The notes under the pieces were generated by a model that worked only from the letters and a program-made list of their open reading frames with translations, was not told where the DNA came from and made no database searches. The translations under genes were made by a program, and so were the position numbers. Positions 24,001 through 32,960 of a DNA stretch of 34,446 nt are shown here, piece by piece. Each line of letters starts with the position of its first letter. Position 1 is the stretch's first letter. The stretch comes from Zygnema cylindricum (Eukaryota; Streptophyta; Zygnematophyceae; Zygnematales; Zygnemataceae). Location: positions 90,001 through 124,446 of the forward strand of contig JBBHKE010001414.1 in the NCBI GenBank assembly GCA_037447655.1, written 5' to 3'.

Positions 24001-25159
24001 CAAGCTCGTGACTTTCCCCGTCCTCTTCTGAAGATACTACCTCCTTTGATAAATCATCAAACGTCCTCGACAAATGCGGAGATCCTCTTGTATGACTCAT
24101 GAACATTGTGTCAGAATCAGAGGGAGAACGACAAGGTTTACAAGTCATTGTCCTGGTTTCTTCTTGTTCTTCACACTGATCTTCATTATTCATTAGAGCC
24201 CAGCTCCGGAGAGGCGATGTTGAAATTGTCGGAGTGATTGGAATGAAAGTATCAACTGAACAACGAGATTGCCCTTTCTCCACACAATTCCCAAACGAAC
24301 GGTTACCTCTTATCCACCGACATTCGTTCCCGCAATGTTCAAAAGAACTCTGTCCAGACTCACAACCGAACCACTCCATTGGCCTAACAGCTAATGGAGT
24401 TGTAACAGAGTTATTTAACCAGGAAGCCATCCCAGGCTCCGGAAAGTTTTCACAATTGCTGTTTTCCTGACTAACTTGAGTAACTGCAGAAAGTTCATCC
24501 AGTTCTAAACAGACGTCTAGAGTCAACATCGATACTGCTCCACTTTCCCAAGCTGTTCCATTGTCTTGCAGGAGTGTTTCAGCATGTGATCCATCTAACA
24601 CCTCCCTGCAAGCCTTGTCTTCATCTCTTGATAGAACTCTCGCATTGTAACCCTCCCCTAAACCTAAAAAACTGCTATTGACATCAAGGTTTAGAGGCAT
24701 TTTGAAAGGCCTTTGGTCTGCCACTCCATCATCCATGTCAACCAGAAACTCACAACTCTCAGCAAGAACTGCATATGCCTCTTCCATCTGATTTTCCTCT
24801 TCTCCTTTATCACCTCCTCTCGAACTATCTTTACAGCATAATCCTTTGTCTGTTTCCATAGCCTCCTGCAACCATATTTCACCAAATTCTTCCTCACACT
24901 TCTGCGCCATACAAGTATGGATTTTTTCAGGTTCATTACCGGAGACAGTTGGGTGCTGTAGAAGACCTTGAGGTACACATTCTGTCAAATGTCGTACATT
25001 CATCTCGTCGTACTCTTTCCCTTTCTCTGCTTCGTCAGAAACAGTGTCTTGTGGCCAGTCAGGGAAACCTTGCTCTGTGCAATTTGTCCACCATTCATGA
25101 TTCGGTGAACACGTTGCACCAGATAGAAGACTGAGCAAATATTTGTTGCTTTCCTCCAT
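21089..25159 (-). CDS. Large intronless ORF, 1356 aa, unrecognised Ser/Glu-rich protein
   Basis: I do not recognise this protein. The frame is open from an upstream in-frame TGA (in the minus-strand reading just above 25210) to a TAG at 21091-21089. The first ATG is at 25159, followed by EESNKYLLSLLSG. The composition is rich in Ser, Glu, Asp, Gly and Asn with no hydrophobic segment or signal peptide, suggesting a largely disordered soluble protein. Basic clusters that could be nuclear signals are RRSQRLRIKR (about residues 546-555), PKRRHKDED (about 575) and RERKRPQRF near the C-terminus (about 1330). PVMR recurs twice near the C-terminus, before RSLSR and ARERKRPQRF stretches. A 4-kb frame of this amino-acid quality is very unlikely by chance. 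It has no introns, unlike its neighbours with 7-10. A nuclear, chromatin-associated role is only a guess. Confidence 0.75.
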   Translation of the reverse strand: MEESNKYLLSLLSGATCSPNHEWWTNCTEQGFPDWPQDTVSDEAEKGKEYDEMNVRHLTECVPQGLLQHPTVSGNEPEKIHTCMAQKCEEEFGEIWLQEAMETDKGLCCKDSSRGGDKGEEENQMEEAYAVLAESCEFLVDMDDGVADQRPFKMPLNLDVNSSFLGLGEGYNARVLSRDEDKACREVLDGSHAETLLQDNGTAWESGAVSMLTLDVCLELDELSAVTQVSQENSNCENFPEPGMASWLNNSVTTPLAVRPMEWFGCESGQSSFEHCGNECRWIRGNRSFGNCVEKGQSRCSVDTFIPITPTISTSPLRSWALMNNEDQCEEQEETRTMTCKPCRSPSDSDTMFMSHTRGSPHLSRTFDDLSKEVVSSEEDGESHELVMEILEDEAEALGLSAAPISSGFIPSSGLGFWQRTKTTITDQNIASGLDGDETFGCVSDGPPFYFSEKRIGGTQSVEPGRTSNQVFSVGQMVTRMGSEVKENHEINISEGILPGAVSFLRKGSRKLSRSSDSRVAIAKNSGQPEHLSRTKAAETEVLLPSRRSQRLRIKRSYGRATFRSSQRESGDTDPKRRHKDEDVHQDKERLHVMDVRSARLSNNVDVANDSTCPNGVSASIETVAGGKPTLEEKSLGNFRKLGGNGYAIEDRGNFQSIVNKCGASDVQSPEIRCDEVLSGAGEHDEQFRNFDLSDTDATSIQQLALALSSSCSAEDDTRMDDLHCYEKDEAPEFEKAVSSDQFGKELHESAAGRTEEPMLLQSEVFGEGHANESPPCMVSSPSHLVLETAEMGSETDEYKTGEPLLVQKIFSNTPVSDTMPLALILQRDSSSLAHEMSNEPQEIQTEVLLPIEANFTRSNENNGESTSLAVKAVVERNEPGNECPLVLLDKEVGVLQEQDLMTSTPGDFDKSWRSSIVDGSARTRGDVMRKAVDRKEVESRVVTIGEWEDKQILRKGRCVTPYFAPGWGGRKPAKDSRLSSSKSACQIEQKLNVELSYPSSLDLLHNRVETGIVATFDDPSSGGSKGYMVVGDTCNSNELGEDSQRSQVGSNPGPAPESRNTVEGGNLTGLDKADGESSKEGEGATNNWKLSEETEHNEDQGGLESSVVQAVKSSSRNWRLPIRLMESSEEKALLHSLSSSQKVLNDSSQVQAPSAELVSGSLALNNISAPVKSSPILNDSKTSSSGAISEQMKSPSIVNDSKTISPLGSSNNCVVRNQIAPTVSVTATNVPVMRVYERRSLSRNLDLKSSNRDPQAGRPIQGSTVSDEAGEKLEVQKAKQWEKGKGQESLNTLGGSVAVVSGSQSQAFQPAVSSNDSPVMRTRIGARERKRPQRFSVDGTECRSRVSSKVEKARG
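21548..21673 (-). repeat. 63-bp (21-codon) tandem duplication inside the large ORF
   Basis: AGTCTT-GAGTCGTTCA is repeated with a period of 63 bp (starts 21548 and 21611), in frame. In the protein, a KSSPILNDSKT-like stretch is followed by a KSPSIVNDSKT-like one. Copies have diverged moderately, so the duplication is not very recent. Confidence 0.75.
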
Positions 25160-25212
25160 AGCTTGGAAAGACGCCTTCAGCCTCCGAGAGACAGACGACT
25201 GCTGCAACACTG

Positions 25213-25285
25213 TGTTTCACTCAAAATGTGCCGTACAATTAAGTACATTGTTTCACTCAAAAAAGCCGTGCGTTACAGTACGTTT
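25213..25285. repeat. Two 36-bp direct repeats just upstream of the large ORF
   Basis: TGTTTCACTCAAAA followed by GCCGT occurs at 25213 and again at 25249. They lie 54-125 bp upstream of the ATG, so in the 5' UTR or core promoter. Confidence 0.7.
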
Positions 25286-25365
25286 GTACGGTAGAGTGAC
25301 ATACTCGTTATTCTCGTGCAGCCACGTCAATGACGCGATTTGTTCGAAGCCAATGTCATTGCGGC

Positions 25366-25533
25366 GAGTCGAGGAAATACCCGTTTCGCGGAACGGGGAC
25401 AAAATCTGAATGGGGCTTGCTGCACAAAATCGTACTATGGTTCACAGGGACTCGAAGTAATATCGGTTTCGCGGAACAGGGACAAAATCTTCAATGGGAC
25501 TTTGTTGCACGAGATCGTACCATAATTCACAGG
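25366..25533. repeat. 83-bp tandem duplication upstream of the large ORF
   Basis: Units 25366-25448 and 25449-25533 share GTTTCGCGGAAC, GGGACAAAATCT, AATGGG, TTGCAC- and ATCGTAC-AT, each ending in TTCACAGG. Identity is roughly 80% by eye. Confidence 0.8.
25384..25474. promoter_or_regulatory. Paired E2F-like boxes (TTTCGCGG) upstream of the large ORF
   Basis: TTTCGCGG at 25384-25391 and 25467-25474 fits the E2F/DP consensus TTTSSCGS. They lie about 225 and 310 bp upstream of the ATG, one per tandem unit. They could make the large-ORF gene cell-cycle regulated, but two 8-mers copied by one duplication are weak evidence. Confidence 0.4.
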
Positions 25534-26398
25534 ACGGGATCACCAAGCAGTTTCCTAAACCCTTTCAGGGACAGTGGCGGCGGCAGCTATAGCTTGGCCC
25601 CTAATTGTCACCAATGCATGTGCCACGTGTCAGACTCTCCAGAAGTATGACAACGTGGCAGACAATGTACTTTTGTTTGAATTGCCAACGGCATTTGCTG
25701 CCAGTCGATATTTCCAAGCCCACACAAAGATCCCAGTAATCAACACCCTTTGGTCTGCGTTTTTGGCTGCGCCGTTCAATACCGTAGTCCTAAAATGCCT
25801 ACGGTCCTTAAATACGAGTGTCTAGATTTAAATTTTGGAATAGAAATAAAATAATGTATATTATATTATATATACACGCGTATAATATGAAGTAGAATAC
25901 ACCGCAAGTCCGTAACAGTTAGCTGTAAAATGCGGTATAACCTTACAAACCTTGTGTGCCAAGTACGGGAAAGCTCAAGAGGTGGAACAATAAAAGCTGT
26001 CGGTGATTGTACGCATATTTGCGGTAAGGATAAAATGATAAAACGACAAAACGTCAGGGTTTGATTAATTTTTTGTCGTTATGGACAGTGTCAATAAATC
26101 CAGCCACACGCGTCACAGTGCGCTGGAACATGCCACGTTTAGTCTGGACTCGTGGTAGCCTCCAACATAGAGCCACGCTAAATGATTTACAAAAACATCT
26201 TTGAATTTGAACTTTCTGTCTTTTTGCATATCGTACGAAAAAACTGCAAACCAGCAACTGCGTTGTTCGGTTTTGACATTTACGCCTCTTGTACTCTTAA
26301 ACACCCAAACAGTACACGTTACAGAAGTGTACCGTGGCCTATATAGGGTACACCGGTACAGGGAGGTCGTAAAAGTTCCCACCAATAATAAGAAGCAA

Positions 26399-26982
26399 AG
26401 TTCAAAAGTAGGTGAAAGTAGGCCCATACAATATGCCTATTTTATGCAAAACATACAATATGACTTTTAAGACCCATATTGTATTGGCCGCAAAATGAAA
26501 CAAAATAGTTGCAGGGTTGAGTTGCACATCGATCGATAGAGAATTACACGTCATGTCTAAATTTTGAAAAACATTCAGACTAAAGATTAATTTTCTGCGA
26601 GTTTTGAGGTACTTTTTATTTAAACCGTCAGATTTGGACGATCTGACGGTCGCCGATCAAAGTAGCGATCGAAGAAGATCACATGAAAAGCCCATAACAC
26701 AAGTAACGAAAATATTCCACACTGCCAAAAATATGTAAAAAAGGTGCCCGTTTTTTTTTTTTCGGGTTTTCTTTCCCGCGGAATGTCATCCTACGCCATG
26801 TCACTTCGCTAAAAAAAATCGTCCGGCGGCGTGTGTTGTACTATGATCATACATCAAATTCGTACGTTCGTACAGGGGTGTGCACAACGCACACACATAC
26901 AGTATGCTTACTCTGCGCGATTTTTGTGCCAAGTTTTGTGCGCCTACCAAAGGCCTACCATAAAAACGCCTACTTTTGAACT
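26399..26982. repeat. 584-bp segment bounded by perfect 14-bp inverted repeats
   Basis: AGTTCAAAAGTAGG (26399-26412) is the exact reverse complement of 26969-26982. Both ends are followed inward by a second GTAGGCC at different spacing. There are no coding sequence and no clear target-site duplication. It may be a non-autonomous DNA transposon or two chance-related repeats. Confidence 0.45.
26624..26650. repeat. Perfect hairpin with 10-bp arms (ACCGTCAGAT / ATCTGACGGT)
   Basis: The arms flank a 7-nt loop (TTGGACG) near the middle of the TIR-bounded segment. No T-run follows, and no gene is adjacent. Confidence 0.7.
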
Positions 26983-27756
26983 ATGATGAGAAGTATCATA
27001 CGCATAGAATATTATAACACGTTCTTATTTCGTATTCTACCACATAGAACATGCCAAAGTTAGCATATCAACAAAATCTTGATTGAAAATCCTAACCCAA
27101 ATGCCAGGCTTTAAGTATTAAACGAACCTTAAACGGCTCATCGGAGCCGCTTATTTCATTGTTTTGGACGGATGCGATTAAAAGCTTCCAGCTAGACTAG
27201 CTTATTTCCATAAGAACTAGATAATCGGAGTTTTTACAGTTTTAGGAGGTTGTTACATCAGGAGGTCTCTGCAATAATACGGACAACAATATTTTTGTAA
27301 TACAGAGGCCTCGGTTACATCGCGTAACGTATGTTAAATAAGGTTTTATTAATGTAGTTCAATTTGAGTGGTACCAGGTAAGTTAAAGATCCAATATTTA
27401 AAATAGTCAAAGATTTCCAAACCGACCAATTTCATTTCAAAATCTGTACTTGCGTATCATGTACGTGTACTTTTGCAATTTGAATTTGTATTTCAAAACA
27501 AACGACAAAAGATAGCGCTTGAAACCATGAAGTTGGAGGGAAGGCAAAAACCGTACTACATTTGGAAGGAAGGCAAAAATGAAAAATCGTACTATTTTTG
27601 GGCAAGAAGGCATACTTCTTTTCGGCAAACATTTTAGGGTCACCTTGTCCGAAAGAATGTGACTTTGGGGACGTGTGAAAATTTTAAATTTTCGTCGTCG
27701 CACATGTCTATCCTCCTCGTGAAGCGATTTAACAAATTCTGTGATGGTGTACTCAC

Positions 27757-27871
27757 CTCCTTCAGGTAGGTCCACCGTTACATAGGCGGATGGAGCGATT
27801 GGTTCGCGGATGAAGACCAAAACATAATCGGAGGGTCGATGTTTTCTCCCAGCTCCTTGGAGAATCGTAAT
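27757..27871 (-). other. Exon-like stretch, unidentified (38 codons)
   Basis: On the minus strand the frame reads like protein (YVLVFIREPIAPSAYVTVD, then LPEG). It runs from an AG at 27873-27872 to a strong donor-like GTGAGT at 27756-27751. Downstream of the donor the frame stays open but soon looks non-coding. No neighbouring exons were found and the family is not recognised, so it may be a gene or transposon remnant, or chance. Confidence 0.25.
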
Positions 27872-28391
27872 CTTATTTTATGTAATGTTGTTTCCAAAAA
27901 ACTCACGAAAAGATAGTACAACATTTTACGGTCAAATATAATATTATGTAATAAACCTCACTTTTTGTTTGATGTAACCACACCCTTAACGACTTGTCCT
28001 ACTTGCGTCAGAATGTCGTAAATAGAACCAGTTCTGCGCCAACAATATTGTTGACGTTCAGAATGTAAGTCAAATAGGTGTGTTTAAAGTATGTGGTACC
28101 ATAAAGTATTTTTAGTTCAATACTGTATTAGTGTATTTTAATAAAATGTGTATTTTACTGTAGTTTAAATTTCAACCACGTTTTACAATTATGGAATACA
28201 CACCTGCATGCAATGACGTCTTAGGGTGTGTGCCCATGTAACCGAAACTTTTAAATGTTACTTTGGATTTTAGCACAGATTTTACGGTGTACTTTTCAAA
28301 ATGATCCTATGGGGACGTCCCCATGTATTAAAGTATAAGTTAGGCATACAGTCACCACTCAAGCTAAGATTCTTCACCGGCGGCCTTCCAG

Positions 28392-29030
28392 ATTCGGCCA
28401 TGGCTCCATGCTAGGGTTTCCTCACCGTTTTTCCGTGTATCCGACATCAAATTTGGCGTGTGGATACTCTAAAGTACGTATTTTTCAAAACCTTTCTATT
28501 GGTGGGCAAATCAGCCCCATTCGCTGTCTCATTTTCTTTTAATAAGGTCTGTCAGTTTCGGCCGACTTCCTTATTACCTTTTGTGGCCATCTCCTACCAT
28601 CTTGGCCGCTCAATTTGGTGTGCCATTTGTCGGGCATATAGATATATGCAGTTAATACTTTCTTATGTCAAGAGCAGCTCGTGTTTGAGGGAATTGCTGT
28701 TTAGGTGTCGACTTTCAATAAATTCGGCCATGGCTTCCCACTAGGTTTTTTTGACCTTCCCATCTCCTATCTGGCGCCAAATATCGCGTGTAGCTACCAG
28801 TCTTTGGTACAACCTGTATTATTCCTTACAAATTAGCTTGTGAACTCTCCTCTTTTTTGTGGCGCCTACGGTATTCGCCGGCATCGGTTGACTTGATTCG
28901 TGTTTTTTTCCAGTTTTCCTTCTCAATTTCCAACGTCAACTTCCGCGTTCCTGTCGCTGGCCGCCGGGTTTTCCGGTTACCCTCTTGTTTTTCGGCTACC
29001 CTCTAGCTGGCATCCAAAGATCCTTTGTCA
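28392..29030 (+). repeat. Degenerate tandem monomers (about 150-166 bp) at the 5' end of the retroelement
   Basis: Units beginning with ATTCGGCCATGG or related sequence start near 28392, 28556, 28722 and 28873. Units 1 and 3 are most alike (ATTCGGCCATGGCT then AGG and GACC or CACC, ending near a GGCGTGTGG or TCGCGTGTAG stretch). Unit 2 shares CCATCTCCTA and TGGCCGC. Unit 4 is very diverged. They precede the first ORF by about 100-750 bp. Confidence 0.5.
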
Positions 29031-29145
29031 TTTCACTCTTTTCTCACCTCACCGCGTCCACCAATAAGAGCTTTTCGGGCAAATTTCGACATTACATAGC
29101 GCGAGACAGCACGCACGCTCGACATCCTCCACCTTTTTTTGTACT

Positions 29146-29862
29146 ATGACCCCTCACAAGGGGCGAGCGTCACGCTCACCTTCACCATCTTCTTCAGAAT
29201 GTGCTCTGCCTCGTTTGGACATTTCAGATGAGACCCTTACCCCTCCACCACACACCTCCCATACCATCACTCTCCCCCTCCCCACCTTACCCTTACCCCC
29301 ATATCCCCTTCCATCCACAACTGCAAACCCTTGCATAAACCCATGTGGGGAAGGGAAACCCAATGAGCGTGTGCCCCTTCTAGCTCCAACGAACCCTATT
29401 CCATCCCCAACTTCCTGCCCAGAGCCTCACCCTAATCTTGTTCTCCCTTACCGTCCCCCCCATTTTGGGGAGCATTCTCCACATTTGCTTATACACTCGC
29501 ATGACCTCCCGCCCACCCCCATCGTCTCTCATGTGGCTCTTTCACTCACCGAACTCGCTTTGACTCCCCTTTCAAATCCTAGTCCTCTTAGGGTGCCTTG
29601 CCCTCATTGTGGAAAGTTGTATGTTGCGGGGGGAGATTTGTCGAGACATTTGAAGTCCTGCCCGCTCACCCCTAAAGGAATTCCGCCCCTCACCAAAGGT
29701 CATCCTCCTCCGTCAAGTATTTGCCTACTACCCTCTCCTAGTGATTGGGACTATGTTCGACACTTATACGTCCTTGGGTGTTACCACCTAGGCTATCCTA
29801 GGCCTAGGCTCTACACTCGTATTCCCAACCAACTTCGTGAATCTATCCAAGCAGCTCTTTGA
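29146..29862 (+). pseudogene. Retroelement N-terminal region with C2HC zinc finger
   Basis: A 238-codon open segment starting MTPHKGRASRSPSPSSS. It is very Pro-rich (about 29230-29560), then contains a finger C-x2-C-x12-H-x3-C (PCPHCGKLYVAGGDLSRHL and onward, about 29602-29665). Such fingers bind target DNA in R2/NeSL-type elements. The TGA at 29860-29862 is followed by the same frame continuing, so this is an interrupted start of a single ORF rather than a separate gene. Confidence 0.75.
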
Positions 29863-31805
29863 CTCTCTTTGGCTTTATTGGCCACCAACATTATGAATGA
29901 CGCAGCGTGGCACCTACTTTTGTTATTCCCACTTTGGGTTTTGGTTTTGCCACCAAATGGGGGTGCGAGCGGAGCTCGTGAGACTAAAGCGCAGTGTCAA
30001 CGGTTTTTGCGAGGGGATTGAGAGTCCTTGCAGCATGAGCATACATATCCTGTCATAAGTCTTTCCATGTCCAACCCTCAACGTCGTGCCCCGCTCCCAC
30101 GCTCCACGGCGAGGTTGCATCGGGCGGTCTACCTTGGTCGTTCTGGCGAGTATTCCCGGGCTGCTCGTGCACGTCGACATTTCCAACCATCTCCATCTTC
30201 CGAGAAGACGGTTGAGGCTTTACGTTTGTTGCATCCTCCTGCCCCTGAAGAGATCCTCCCTTTCATAGAAGTCCATCGTCCTCTTGAATCGTTCGACTTG
30301 GAGAGGGAAGCATTTACTACAGCTTTGCTTCGGTCCCCTCATCTTCTTGCGGGGGGTCCATCTGGGATGGTGTACGAACTTTTGCGTGACATATTTCCTC
30401 CTGACATCCCCTATCAGAGTTTGATCTTCTTTTTGAGGTGGCTTCAAAGATGGTTGTAGGACATGCTCCACACAATGTTGTACCCCTTCTGTCTGCAGCT
30501 CGCCTTATCGATGTTTCTAAGCCTGCTAGGGGAATTCGCCCAATTGCTATTCGTGAGGTGCTGTCCTGTTTGGTCGCTCGCGCGATATCTTTTCAACTCC
30601 AAGGGGCTTTCCATAACCATTTCTCACAGCACCAGCTCGGCGTTGCTACAAAGGGGGGTTGTGAGGTAGTTGTTCATGGTCTTCGAGTTGTTTTGGATCT
30701 CTATCCCGATTGGGTGGTCTTTCAGGTAGATGTTGCTAACGCCTTTAACACTGTCAACCGTAATGTTATCTTCCGTGAATTATGGCATGCTCCATCTCCC
30801 ATAAACCAAAATTTCCCTTTTGTTGGTGCATTTTATTCTCGCCCGAGCTCCCTCATCTTTCCTCTTAGCGGTCCCTTTGGTGAGGTTGTCACTTTGGAGT
30901 CTAGGACTGGCACCCGCCAACGTGATCCTTTGGGGCCCCCTCTTTTTTCATTGGCTCACCTTCAAGCTTTACTCGACTCTTCTACGACTTTCCCTAGTTG
31001 TTCACTCCCTTCCATTGCGGATATTACTCATATTGTGGGCCCTCGTGACCATGTTTTACCTGCCTTTTCCCATTTTGCTGAGCAACTTCATAAGATTGGT
31101 TTATCAGTTAAACCGTCTAAATGTGTGGCTTGGTGTTCGCAAGGCTTACCTTCGGACTTCCCTGTCCTTGTGGGTTTTCGAATTGCATCTTCGACAGATG
31201 GTATTATAGCTTTAGGCTCTCCTATTGGTGCCCCATCTTTTGTGAACCAAGTTGTCAATGATGCTTTGTTGGAGGACCTCTCGCACTCTGATGACCTTCC
31301 TATGCTCTCCGACTCCCAAGTGGCATTTCAAATCCTCACTCGTTGTTTTGCTCAGCGACCTCTCTATCTCGCACGGACATTACCACCAACGGCTCGGATA
31401 TTGTCCTCTTTAAAGGAATTCAACGATCGACTTTTTAGTGTTCTCCATCACCTCGTTGGGCATGGAATTTTTGATCGGGTAGAGGGCTCATTTGGAAGCC
31501 ATCAAGCTAGCCTTCTAATTCCCAACGGGGGTTTAGGTTTGATTCCTGTGGCTCGAGTTGCTCCAGCAGCTTATTTGGGTAGTTGGGCTTTGGTGGCACC
31601 CGCTATCACTTCCCGCTTTATGGCAAATGATGTTCCCATTCTAGCCCAAGTCGTCCCTAGAGTAGAGGACAATCTTTTTCCTTTTCACGAGCTCTTCTTT
31701 CCGCTCGTGCACTCCTACCGCCTGATGCTCTTGGTGACAATAACTTCCATTTGCAACAACGCATATCCGAGCAATTCGCAGCCGCGGAATTCCATGATCT
31801 ATTAA
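29863..31805 (+). pseudogene. Retroelement reverse transcriptase region, frameshifted and inactivated
   Basis: The first frame runs on to a TAG at 30457-30459 with an internal TGA at 30019-30021; the RT core then continues in another frame from about 30438 to 31805. RT landmarks: GIRPIAIREVLSCLVAR, HQLGVATKGGCEVVVHGLR, motif A FQVDVANAFNTV with its Asp at 30729-30731, motif B TRQRDPLGPPLF (usually QGDPLGP), motif C IADITHIVG where the usual Asp-Asp is Asp-Ile (31020-31025), and GLSVKPSKC. The missing second Asp alone would abolish polymerase activity. Near 31690 the readable protein moves to another frame. Confidence 0.85.
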
Positions 31806-32711
31806 ACGCGCTACCTTCGTCTTAATCGCGTTCTCGTTTACGCTCGTTTTTTGGGCAGGGGGCTGCTGCATGGTTACAAGTAACACCCATTTTTTCGACA
31901 CTTCGTCTAGCGTTTGATCTGTTCACATCTGTTACCCGCCTTCGTTTGGGTTTGCCTCACCCTCCGCTTCTTGGGCGCCCAAGTGTCTTTGTAACCAGCC
32001 AATTGACTCCGACGGCATCCATTTACTTCGTTGCTCGCGGGGGGGTGAATGTGCAGTCGCGCATGATTTGGTTCAGGATGCGATCGCTGCGATTGGCGTT
32101 GAAGCAAGCTACACTGTGAAGCGGGAAGTTTCCCATATCTTACCTCCTCGTTCCCAATCTAGTGGTCTTCGAAGTCCTCGAGTAGACTTGGTTTTCCTCT
32201 ACGGGTCTGGGCGGACCTTGGGTGATGTGGTTCTTACTGATCCGACTAGGACCCACGTTTTTTCTCGCGCAACAGGCACACAAGCGTGGCGGCTCGGGAC
32301 GCAACGACTTTTAAGGAAAGGGAGTCGGACCCACGTTTGTTCTCGCGCAAGAGGCACACAGGCGTGGCGGCTCGGGACGCAACGACTTTTAAGGAAAGGG
32401 ATTACGCTCACCGAATCCCAGCGGACCAATTTGTTCCATTTGCAGCAGAGATTTTTGGTTCTTTGGACATGTCTTTCGATGATTTTCTCCACAACTGTGC
32501 TAAGAAATCTTTTGAATCTAGGGGTCCAGGGAGTCCTCCCCTAAGTCTTCTCGTTGCTTTTTACCGTCAACGTGCATCAGTTGCCCTGCAACGAGCTCAA
32601 GTTGCGGCCCTTTTCCGTCGAAGCACGGTGGCGGATGATAGGCGGGGCCTCCTAGACCTTCCTCCTCGAGATCCATTCCACATCCACGATCTTCGTGGGT
32701 GTGGAGTTTAG
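31806..32711 (+). pseudogene. Retroelement C-terminal region: CCHC knuckle and restriction-like endonuclease
   Basis: After an internal TAA, one frame shows a conserved-looking LRLGLPHPPLLGRPSVF stretch; another, from about 31979, shows CLC then HLLRC then AHDLV, a CCHC-type knuckle. This frame runs on to VDLVFLYG and GDVVLTDP (acidic residues expected of a PD-(D/E)xK fold). The reading then shifts (about 32268-32290) to AARDATTFKERDYAHRI with the candidate Lys, then PFAAEIFGSLDMSF, ending at TAG 32709-32711. The fold assignment rests on remembered family patterns. Confidence 0.65.
32251..32400 (+). repeat. 78-bp tandem duplication in the endonuclease region
   Basis: ACCCACGTTT and the following sequence repeat with a period of 78 bp (32251 and 32329), about 93% identical. 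The period is 26 codons, so it preserves frame. It duplicates the block around the candidate catalytic Lys. Confidence 0.88.
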
Positions 32712-32933
32712 CTTGTTAGGGTTGTGGGGCATCATGTAGAGTGGGTTTTTTCTTTTTAGTCTAGTCATCTTTGGTATTTTGTTTAGTCTTGCCAGTTGGC
32801 CCATTGATTTTGGTTTCCTCATTTGTTTGTTTTGTTTTGTTTCAGTAATTGTTGGCTCTTGTAGTTTTTAAATGTGTTTTTTTTTTTTTTTACCCCCTTT
32901 GTACTTTGATGGTTTTTCCATCGCACTTTCTGT

Positions 32934-32939
32934 AATAAA
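32934..32939 (+). promoter_or_regulatory. Polyadenylation signal of the retroelement
   Basis: AATAAA lies 223 bp after the last stop codon, preceded by a long T-run (about 32876-32891). It is taken as the approximate 3' end of the element. Confidence 0.5.
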
Positions 32940-32960
32940 GTTTTTCTTATTTTTGGGGGT

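Larger units (their letters stand above)
25534..28391. other. Gene-poor interval with scattered inverted repeats
   Basis: About 2.9 kb between the large-ORF gene and the retroelement. Open frames such as 25574-25825 show no motifs. It contains an AT-rich stretch with ACGCGT (25850-25890), a TIR-bounded segment, a perfect hairpin and one exon-like segment, described separately. Confidence 0.5.
28392..32960 (+). mobile_element. Degenerate non-LTR retrotransposon, R2/NeSL-like (restriction-like endonuclease type)
   Basis: Order of parts: 5' tandem monomers (28392 to about 29030), N-terminal C2HC zinc finger (29146-29862), reverse transcriptase (about 30028-31805), CCHC knuckle and endonuclease-like C-terminus (about 31979-32711), a 3' UTR with a T-run and AATAAA at 32934. 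This order is typical of early-branching LINEs encoding a restriction-like endonuclease. The frame is broken by at least three stops (29860, 30019, and a TAA near 31824) and about four frameshifts, and a catalytic Asp is lost, so this copy is dead. Ends are approximate: no target-site duplication or poly(A) tail was identified. Confidence 0.82.

Noticed and set aside
30028-30459. 143-codon ORF as a separate gene.
   Set aside because: It is in the same frame as the preceding retroelement segment and leads directly into the RT domain.
4943-32711. All four host genes and the retroelement end in TAG, while two in-frame TGA codons interrupt the retroelement: possible stop-codon reassignment.
   Set aside because: About 2600 supported host codons contain no in-frame TGA or TAA and Trp is always TGG, so TGA is not a sense codon. 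The retroelement stops accompany frameshifts and are decay.
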